This document shows positions 57,867 to 64,000 of a DNA stretch of 64,000 nucleotides, piece by piece. Source of the DNA: Sapientia aquatica (lineage in GTDB: Bacteria > Pseudomonadota > Gammaproteobacteria > Burkholderiales > Burkholderiaceae_D); assembly GCF_004358105.1 (NCBI RefSeq), contig NZ_SMYL01000001.1, positions 744,001 through 808,000 on the forward strand. The letters are read 5' to 3'. How positions within the stretch are numbered: the stretch's first letter is position 1; every line of letters begins with the position of its first letter. Both the position numbers and the translations under genes were made by a program. The notes beneath the pieces were generated by a model. That model saw only the letters and a list, made by a program, of their open reading frames with translations. It had not been told where the DNA came from and ran no database searches.

Positions 57867-60800
57867 GCTGCTTGAACCTCTGTAGCAAAGTTGACTGCGG
57901 ATTCCATATCAACGGCAACAATACGCGACACGCCCTGTTCTTGCATCGTCACGCCGATCAATTGCTGCGCCATTTCCATCGCAATTTTATTATGAGAAAT
58001 AAACAAGAATTGAGTATTGGCCGACATTTTCTTGACCATATTGCAGAAGCGCTCGGTGTTTGAATCGTCCAGCGGCGCATCAACCTCATCTAATAAGCAG
58101 AACGGCGCAGGGTTGAGTTGGAACATCGAGAACACTAAGGCGGTCGCGGTTAATGCCTTTTCACCACCCGAGAGCAAGTGAATCGTGGCATTTTTCTTGC
58201 CCGGTGGTTGCGCCATCACTTGAACACCAGAATCTAAAATCTCATCGCCCGTCATCACCAATTTCGCTTGCCCGCCGCCAAATAAGATCGGGAACAATTC
58301 GGCGAAATGCAGGTTGACCTTATCAAACGTGTCTTGCAATAAGTCGCGAGTTTCCATGTCGATTTTGTGAATCGCATCTTGCAAAGTTTGAATCGCTTCC
58401 GTTAGATCAGCGTGCTGCGCGTCTAAGAATTGTTTACGTTCGGTCGCTTGCGTCAGTTCATCCAACGCCGCCAAGTTGACCGCGCCTAAAGCGATTACTG
58501 CGTTACCTAAACGGGTGACTTCGCCTTGCAAATACGAGGCTTTTAAATCTGGAGTTAATTTTTCTGACAACGCCGCTAATTGATCGGCGTCCATCCCAAC
58601 GTCGGTCAAGGCTTGCGCATATTGTTCTTGATTTAACCGTGCCGCTTGCTCTTTCAATTGCAATTCCATAATGCGATCGCGCTGTGGTTGCAGATTGCGT
58701 TCGGCTTGATTTTTAGCGTCTTCGTGCGTCCGCAATTGTTGTGTGAGTTGATCTAATTCATGCCGTGCATCGGACAACGCGCGCTCTTGTTGACTTCGCT
58801 TATCGAGTAACTCTTGCAGACCTTCTTGTACCGACTCGTCTTCCATATTTTCGAGTTCCAACATGCCTTGTTGCATGGATTCGAAAACTTGGGCGGCTTG
58901 CGTATTGGCGGTGCTAATGGTGCGCTTGAGTTCTTCAACGGTTTGGTAATGTGTGCGCTCGGCAAACGCCGCTTGTTGCGCTGCTAATTCCAAGTCACGC
59001 AACTTCGTGCGCGCCAAGTTCAGTTGCTGCTCTTGCTCCAAATGCGTGGTTTGCCAATCTTCAAATTGCTCTTGCTCTTGAGCTAAACCAATGTCGAGCT
59101 CTTCAAACTTTTGCTCCGATTCGGCTTTGAGTTGCTGCTGTTCTTGCTCTTGCGCTTTGATCTCAGCTAAATCAGTCTCAATCTGCACACTGCGTTGATT
59201 AAAGCGCGATTGAATCTCGGTCAGCTTCATGACTTCAATCTGCAAGGTGTGGACTTGTTGCGTCAAGCCTTGCACCGTGCCGCGCAATTCTTGCAAGCGC
59301 GACGTTGCTTGGGTGTAAGCGGCTTCGGCGCGAATCGCATTGGCGCGTGCTTGTTCTGCTAATAGTTGTTGCGCCCGAGTTTGCTTTTGTAAATGTTCGA
59401 TCTCTTGCGCGCGCGCCAGCATGCCATCTTGTTCCGCGTCGGAAGCATAAAAACGCACGCTGGACGCTGAAATCAAATGACCTTGTTTGGTCACGAAACA
59501 ACCGCCCGCTGGCAGTTTGGCGCGTTCCATGAGTGCGCTGGCGGCGTCTTCGGCGATATAAACGTGTTGCAACCAATCTTGTAAAACGGCGCGCAAATTA
59601 GAGTCATTTAGCTGCAACAAGGACATCAATGTCGGGTAATTCGCCTCTGTTACCGATGGGTTGCCCACCGCATTAGCCGAATAAAACGCTAATTTTGCCG
59701 GTGGCGCGTCACCAAAAAATGCTTTAGCCCAATCCAGATTAGAGACTTCTAATGCTTGCGTGCGCTCGCGTAAAACGGCTTCTAACGCTGTTTCCCAACC
59801 ATCTTTAATGTGCAGCTTTTGCCATAAACGTGGCAAATTGGTGAGTTCATGTTTAGCTAACCAAGGCTGAACTTTGCCTTCACTTTGTACGCTGGCTTGC
59901 AACTGGGTCAGCGCGGCTAAACGGGCTTCTAGCTGCGCGTTGGCGGACGATTCCGTCTGCACTTGTTGCTGCGCTGCTTGGCGCGCTTGGTCTAGCTCAG
60001 GGTGACGCTGTTGGATTTCATCGAGCTGCTGCTGCGCTTGCTCCAAATCCATGCGCTTTTCTTCTAATTGCTCGGAGAGATTGGTCAAGTGTGTTTGATC
60101 GGGCAGTTGCAAACCGCTTTTTTCTTGCTGCAAACGTTCGCGCCGCAGTACTAAACCGTTCAACACATTATTGGCGTTGCGTTGTTGCGCGGATTCCAAT
60201 TCAATTTGCTGCTGCATTTGCATGATCTTGGCGCGCCAATCAGCGGTTTTTTGCTGGCCAGTGCGCCATTTCTCTTCTTGCTCGGGCAATTGCTGGGCAT
60301 GTTGCTCGGCCGCTTGTTTGGCTTCTTCAGAACGCGCCGCTAATTCTTCGATCTCGATTTCCGCTTCTGCTAATTCGTTTTGCTTGTCTTGCTCTTGGCG
60401 TTGCCATTGTTCACGTTGCACTTTTAAGGTGTTCAATTGCATTTGCAAGCGGCTGCGCGAATCGACCACGAACCGGATTTGGGCTTCTAAACTGCCAATT
60501 TCCGAATTGGTCTGATAAAGATGGCCTTGCGCCTGGTGCATTTTATCGCCCACGCTGTAATGCGCTTGGCGGAGTTGCTCTAATTCCAGCTCGACGTGAC
60601 GCAGCTTGGCGGTGTTTTCTTCTAGATCGGTTTGTGCTTGCTCGATATCTCTGAAGAATTTCTCTTGCTCGGTTCCAGCTTCTTTTTGCTTTAACAGCCA
60701 GAGCAGTTTCTGTTTTTCTTCCTGATCAGATTGCAACGAGCGGAATTTATTGGCGACAATCGCTTGCGCTTCGAGTTTCTCTAAATTGACGTTGAGTTCG

Positions 60801-61396
60801 CGCAAAATGTCTTCCACGCGGACTAAATTTTCATTGGTGCTGTGAATTCGATTCTCGGTTTCACGGCGGCGTTCTTTGTAGCGCGATACGCCAGCAGCTT
60901 CCTCCAAGAAAATCCGTAATTCTTCCGGACGCGCTTCGATAATGCGCGAAATCATGCCTTGACCAATAATCGCGTAAGCGCGCGGTCCTAAGCCGGTACC
61001 GAGAAAAATATCTTGAATGTCGCGTCGTCTAACTGCCTGATTATTAATGTAATAGGTCGAGGTGCCGTCACGCGTTAAGGTGCGCTTGACGGAAATTTCG
61101 GCATACTGGCCCCATTGCCCTGCGGCCTTGCCCAAACTGTTATCAAACACCAATTCAACCGAAGCACGTCCTGCTGGCTTGCGGTTCGTTGAACCATTAA
61201 AAATCACGTCTTGCATCGATTCGCCGCGCAATTCGGAGGCTTTGGATTCACCTAGAACCCAACGCACCGCATCGATAATGTTTGATTTACCGCACCCATT
61301 CGGCCCGACAACACCAACTAATTGGCCTGGCACGTGGAAATGAGAAAGTTCAACAAAGGATTTGAATCCAGATAATTTAATGGAGGTTAAGCGCAC
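57863..61396 (-). CDS. smc: chromosome segregation protein SMC
   Basis: SMC condenses and segregates the chromosome with ScpA and ScpB. The 1177-residue protein has Walker A GPNGCGKSN (31-39), two long coiled-coil arms, a hinge at about 510-640 (LTNLPRLWQKLHIKDGWETA and following), the ABC signature LLSGGEKALTA near 1073, and Walker B FCLLDEVDAPLDDSN. The length is typical. The ATG at 61396 gives MRLTSIKLSGFKSF, the standard start. It heads the smc-zipA-ligA-galU run on the minus strand. The upstream gap (332 bases) is shared with the divergent CAP gene. Confidence 0.98.
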   Translation of the reverse strand: MRLTSIKLSGFKSFVELSHFHVPGQLVGVVGPNGCGKSNIIDAVRWVLGESKASELRGESMQDVIFNGSTNRKPAGRASVELVFDNSLGKAAGQWGQYAEISVKRTLTRDGTSTYYINNQAVRRRDIQDIFLGTGLGPRAYAIIGQGMISRIIEARPEELRIFLEEAAGVSRYKERRRETENRIHSTNENLVRVEDILRELNVNLEKLEAQAIVANKFRSLQSDQEEKQKLLWLLKQKEAGTEQEKFFRDIEQAQTDLEENTAKLRHVELELEQLRQAHYSVGDKMHQAQGHLYQTNSEIGSLEAQIRFVVDSRSRLQMQLNTLKVQREQWQRQEQDKQNELAEAEIEIEELAARSEEAKQAAEQHAQQLPEQEEKWRTGQQKTADWRAKIMQMQQQIELESAQQRNANNVLNGLVLRRERLQQEKSGLQLPDQTHLTNLSEQLEEKRMDLEQAQQQLDEIQQRHPELDQARQAAQQQVQTESSANAQLEARLAALTQLQASVQSEGKVQPWLAKHELTNLPRLWQKLHIKDGWETALEAVLRERTQALEVSNLDWAKAFFGDAPPAKLAFYSANAVGNPSVTEANYPTLMSLLQLNDSNLRAVLQDWLQHVYIAEDAASALMERAKLPAGGCFVTKQGHLISASSVRFYASDAEQDGMLARAQEIEHLQKQTRAQQLLAEQARANAIRAEAAYTQATSRLQELRGTVQGLTQQVHTLQIEVMKLTEIQSRFNQRSVQIETDLAEIKAQEQEQQQLKAESEQKFEELDIGLAQEQEQFEDWQTTHLEQEQQLNLARTKLRDLELAAQQAAFAERTHYQTVEELKRTISTANTQAAQVFESMQQGMLELENMEDESVQEGLQELLDKRSQQERALSDARHELDQLTQQLRTHEDAKNQAERNLQPQRDRIMELQLKEQAARLNQEQYAQALTDVGMDADQLAALSEKLTPDLKASYLQGEVTRLGNAVIALGAVNLAALDELTQATERKQFLDAQHADLTEAIQTLQDAIHKIDMETRDLLQDTFDKVNLHFAELFPILFGGGQAKLVMTGDEILDSGVQVMAQPPGKKNATIHLLSGGEKALTATALVFSMFQLNPAPFCLLDEVDAPLDDSNTERFCNMVKKMSANTQFLFISHNKIAMEMAQQLIGVTMQEQGVSRIVAVDMESAVNFATEVQAA

Positions 61397-61500
61397 AATG
61401 AATGTAATTAAATGTTATTTGAGTATTGTTAGGCTATTTTGGCAGCAATATGAACATGTTTTAATGGTGCAAACCAAGGTCTGTCTTCCCAAGCCCCGCA

Positions 61501-61506
61501 TATAAT
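61501..61506 (+). promoter_or_regulatory. possible -10 box for the CAP lipoprotein gene
   Basis: A perfect TATAAT about 220 bases before the CAP gene. No good -35 box lies 16-18 bases upstream. If used, the leader would be about 215 bases and would contain the hairpin at 61554-61588. Confidence 0.3.
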
Positions 61507-61553
61507 AGCATCGGATTTTTTACTTTTAGAATTTTTATGACAACCCGTTGTCC

Positions 61554-61588
61554 TTAGGTGGCAACAAAAACAATGGTGTTGCACCTAA
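61554..61588 (+). promoter_or_regulatory. strong leader hairpin upstream of the CAP lipoprotein gene
   Basis: TTAGGTGGCAACA and TGTTGCACCTAA form a 12-base-pair stem with one bulged G around a ten-base loop. No T-run follows. It lies about 140 bases before the CAP-domain gene and does not match a riboswitch class that I know. The rest of the 61397-61728 gap holds only the -10-like box listed separately. Confidence 0.55.
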
Positions 61589-61728
61589 CGCGGCAAGCTT
61601 TGTGACATATAAGTTAATGCATTAACAGGCGACTTGGTTTATATTACCGCTCTACAATTTAATGCCGCATTTGATTCTTTCTTAGACGACGGCTCTTTTG
61701 CTCTAAGCGCAACAAAATTAAGGTTTTC

Positions 61729-62796
61729 ATGAAAAAAATAGCAATTACTGGTTTGATCGTTACTTCAATCGCCTTAGTTTCATGCGGCGGCAGCGTTAAT
61801 ACCATCCCAGCTGGAACAGTCATTCCAGGCAGTCTTCAAAATTACCTCAATACGCCCACCTACGTTACCGGCACGGAAGAGTTGGCGGCGTTTAACGCAA
61901 TTAATACGTTCCGATTTGGCATGGGCCTCGGTTACTGGCAGCAAAACGTATTGCTTGATCAAACAGCTGCTGCACACATGGCGTATTCGAAGGCCAATGA
62001 TCCAACGTTCCAACAAGATCTAGAAACCTCGGGCGCAACTGGCTTTACAGGAATTACTCCAAGCGCTCGCGCAATCGCTCAGGGTTACTACTATTTAACC
62101 AATACTGTTACCGCAACAAATGTTCCTACCGCATCGGTTGGCGAGTTTTACGCTGTTGGCACCGGAGCGAGTGCTGTGAGTTCAATGGTCAACACGATTT
62201 ATCACCGCGGCGGATTAATGGCGCAAGGGACGGTGCAAATGGGCTTGGCGCGCGATACGGCAGGTGCAGCAACGGCCAATACGCATTGGTGGCTAAATCA
62301 TGGTCGATTGACTAGCGCTCAAAGCGTGGCTTCTAACTATTTCGCACAATATCCAAGCGACGGCGCTGTGAGCGTGCCGTTATCCATGTCCTTAGAGACG
62401 CCCTCGGTATATACCAGCTACACGACAGCGGCACAATTTGCTGCCAACACCAGTTCACCGGTTAGCGTTCATACTTCGGCAAGCACCAATTTAACCGTCA
62501 CGTCATTTACCGTATCGGTTGCAGGTTCCTCTACACCGTTGCCTGGCAAGGTTTGGACCATGGCAAACGACCCTAATTTGAACACCAATAATTATTCAAC
62601 CGCGACATTAAATTTAACAACGCCGCCGACACCAACGCCAACCATTCCAGCCTACGAAGCTTATTGGGTTGGAACTCAACCGTTCTTGCCAAATACAACC
62701 TATACAGCAACATTTACGGGTTCGACTTTTTTGGTGACCTATGGCTTGACCAATACCATTACCAAAACGTGGAACTTCACTACCGGCAGTCACTAG
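61729..62796 (+). CDS. CAP-domain (SCP/PR-1-like) lipoprotein
   Basis: A 355-residue exported lipoprotein: signal peptide with lipobox LVSC, lipid-modified Cys19. A CAP (cysteine-rich secretory/antigen 5/PR-1) domain spans about 50-205, marked by FNAINTFRFGMGLGYWQQNV, LLDQTAAAHMAYSKAND and THWWLNHGR. A Thr/Ser/Ala-rich C-terminal region follows (about 215-355), with AQFAANTSSPVSVHTSASTN and a Pro/Thr run (PPTPTPTIP). CAP proteins are secreted and of varied or unknown function. The gene is inserted between smc and dapC. A terminator follows. Confidence 0.85.
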   Translation: MKKIAITGLIVTSIALVSCGGSVNTIPAGTVIPGSLQNYLNTPTYVTGTEELAAFNAINTFRFGMGLGYWQQNVLLDQTAAAHMAYSKANDPTFQQDLETSGATGFTGITPSARAIAQGYYYLTNTVTATNVPTASVGEFYAVGTGASAVSSMVNTIYHRGGLMAQGTVQMGLARDTAGAATANTHWWLNHGRLTSAQSVASNYFAQYPSDGAVSVPLSMSLETPSVYTSYTTAAQFAANTSSPVSVHTSASTNLTVTSFTVSVAGSSTPLPGKVWTMANDPNLNTNNYSTATLNLTTPPTPTPTIPAYEAYWVGTQPFLPNTTYTATFTGSTFLVTYGLTNTITKTWNFTTGSH

Positions 62797-62836
62797 TTTC
62801 GCGTTCAATAATGTAGTCGTCGTTTGAGCTTGAACT

Positions 62837-62865
62837 ATGCCAGAGTAATCTCTGGCATTTTATTT
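62837..62865 (+). terminator. intrinsic terminator after the CAP gene
   Basis: ATGCCAGAG / CTCTGGCAT, perfect nine-base stem with loop TAAT, followed by TTTATTTT. Confidence 0.9.
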
Positions 62866-62939
62866 TGCGCCGAGGCTGCGCGAACATTTATCAAATTTGG
62901 GCGAATCAGTCATTTTTAACTTTACCGCTTACGATCATC

Positions 62940-64000
62940 GTGAATCCTTTATTAAGTCAATTGCAGCCCTATCCCTTTGAAAAGTTAAAACAACTCTTTA
63001 ATGGCGTTACCCCGCCTGCACATTTAGCGCCGATAAGTTTAGGCATAGGCGAACCGAAACATGACACGCCCGAGTTCATTAAGCAGGCGATCACGGCTAA
63101 TTTATCGGGATTGGCAAATTATCCGAGCACCTTGGGTTCGGATGCTTTGCGCGGCGCGATCGCCGATTGGATTGCGCGCCGCTATCAACTCCCAAGACCG
63201 AATCCAGCAACGCAAATTTTGCCCGTGAATGGTTCGCGTGAAGCGCTATTCGCCTTTGCTCAAACGGTAATCAATACCCAAGCGACTTCCTCTGCGTTGA
63301 TTATGTGCCCGAATCCGTTTTACCAAATTTACGAAGGCGCGGCCTATTTGTCCGGCGCGCAGCCGTATTTTGTGAATGCTGATCCAGCCAGAAATTACTC
63401 GCCTGATTACGCCAATGTTCCTGCTGACGTGTGGGAGCGCGTGCAACTGCTGTTTGTGTGCTCGCCCGGTAATCCTACCGGCGCGGTGTTGACGTTAGCC
63501 GATTGGCAGCAATTGTTTGAGCTGTCCGATCGTTATGGTTTTGTGATTGCTGCCGACGAATGTTATTCCGAGATTTATTTCGGCGAACAAGCACCGCTAG
63601 GGGCATTGGAAGCGGCGCACCGATTGGGCCGCACTTCGTATGCGCGCTTGCTTAGCTTTTCCAGCTTGTCGAAACGGTCTAACGCCCCCGGAATGCGCTC
63701 AGGTTTTGTCGCGGGAGACGCTGAACTGATTAAGCAATTTTTGCTATATCGCACGTATCACGGCAGCGCGATGAGTCCCGTTATTCAAGCTGCGTCGGCG
63801 TTGGCTTGGCAAGATGAGCAACACGTGATTCAAAATCGCGCCTTGTACAAAGCAAAATTCAATCAAATTACTCCGTTGTTGCAAGAGGTGCTGGACGTCC
63901 AATTACCGGATGCGGGATTTTACCTCTGGGCTAAAGTGGATAAATTAGCGCCAATTTCTGATACCGAATACGCCAAGCAACTCTATGCCGAATATAATGT
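62940..64000 (+). CDS. dapC: succinyldiaminopimelate transaminase DapC, 5' part
   Basis: The open frame runs off the right edge, so about 353 residues are visible. It is a class I/II PLP aminotransferase: GIGEPKHDTPEFIKQA, NGSREALFAFAQ, CPNPFYQIYEGAAYLSGAQP, VCSPGNPTGAVLT, AADECYSEIYFG, and the PLP lysine in FSSLSKRSNAPGMRSGFVAG. This pattern fits DapC, which transaminates N-succinyl-2-amino-6-oxopimelate in lysine/diaminopimelate synthesis, and matches the position next to smc in related genomes. The start is the GTG at 62940 (MNPLLSQLQPYPFEKLKQLF); no clear ribosome site precedes it. Other aminotransferases of this class cannot be fully excluded. Confidence 0.9.
   Translation, partial: MNPLLSQLQPYPFEKLKQLFNGVTPPAHLAPISLGIGEPKHDTPEFIKQAITANLSGLANYPSTLGSDALRGAIADWIARRYQLPRPNPATQILPVNGSREALFAFAQTVINTQATSSALIMCPNPFYQIYEGAAYLSGAQPYFVNADPARNYSPDYANVPADVWERVQLLFVCSPGNPTGAVLTLADWQQLFELSDRYGFVIAADECYSEIYFGEQAPLGALEAAHRLGRTSYARLLSFSSLSKRSNAPGMRSGFVAGDAELIKQFLLYRTYHGSAMSPVIQAASALAWQDEQHVIQNRALYKAKFNQITPLLQEVLDVQLPDAGFYLWAKVDKLAPISDTEYAKQLYAEYN

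Overview
The window is a 64 kb piece of a betaproteobacterial chromosome, most likely order Burkholderiales and close to Oxalobacteraceae (Undibacterium/Herminiimonas-like). The gene order is the main reason: rlmE-ftsH-folP-glmM, leuC-(entericidin)-leuD-leuB-asd-fimV-truA-trpF-trpB-trpA-accD-folC-SPOR protein-cvpA-purF, and smc-zipA-ligA. By eye the base composition is moderate (near half G+C). The species assignment is inference. I see no insertion sequence, phage gene, integrase or CRISPR array.

Region by region. 0-5 kb: 23S rRNA methylation (rlmE, cut by the window edge), membrane proteolysis (ftsH), folate (folP) and amino-sugar synthesis (glmM). 5-10 kb: leucine synthesis (leuC, leuD, leuB) with a small entericidin lipoprotein inside the cluster, then asd. 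10-24 kb: polar hub protein FimV, tRNA pseudouridylation (truA), the trpF-trpB-trpA block, accD, folC, a SPOR-domain division protein, cvpA, purF and a PLP sulfur-amino-acid enzyme. 23-29 kb: a large FtsX/YbbP-type permease, a truncated hemoglobin, a methyltransferase, small unknown genes and a diheme cytochrome c.

29.2-33.2 kb is the most distinctive accessory segment. Between tRNA-Arg(TCT) and tRNA-Ser(TGA) lie a secreted sedolisin (S53) lipoprotein with four Ig-like repeats, a clear cyclic di-GMP-I (GEMM) riboswitch in its leader, and a PilZ-motif gene. Together they suggest a surface protease tuned by c-di-GMP.

33-48 kb: fatty-acid degradation (FadB/FadJ-like enzyme and acyl-CoA ligase), a DinG-type helicase, a YdcH protein, a PP2C phosphatase, a second FimV-like membrane protein that seems to start at a rare ATT codon, trmJ, suhB, an RhlE-type helicase, a DUF1697 protein, and an XRE regulator followed by a four-helix membrane protein. 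48-52 kb: a 1336-residue Gln/Ala/Glu-rich coiled-coil protein with one C-terminal membrane helix and no family I recognise. 52-64 kb: an orphan solute-binding protein, a small unknown gene, galU, ligA, zipA, smc, a CAP-domain lipoprotein with a structured leader, and the start of dapC.

Most genes are ordinary housekeeping. The best leads for new biology are the riboswitch/sedolisin/PilZ segment, the giant tail-anchored coiled-coil protein, and the FimV paralogue with its non-canonical start.
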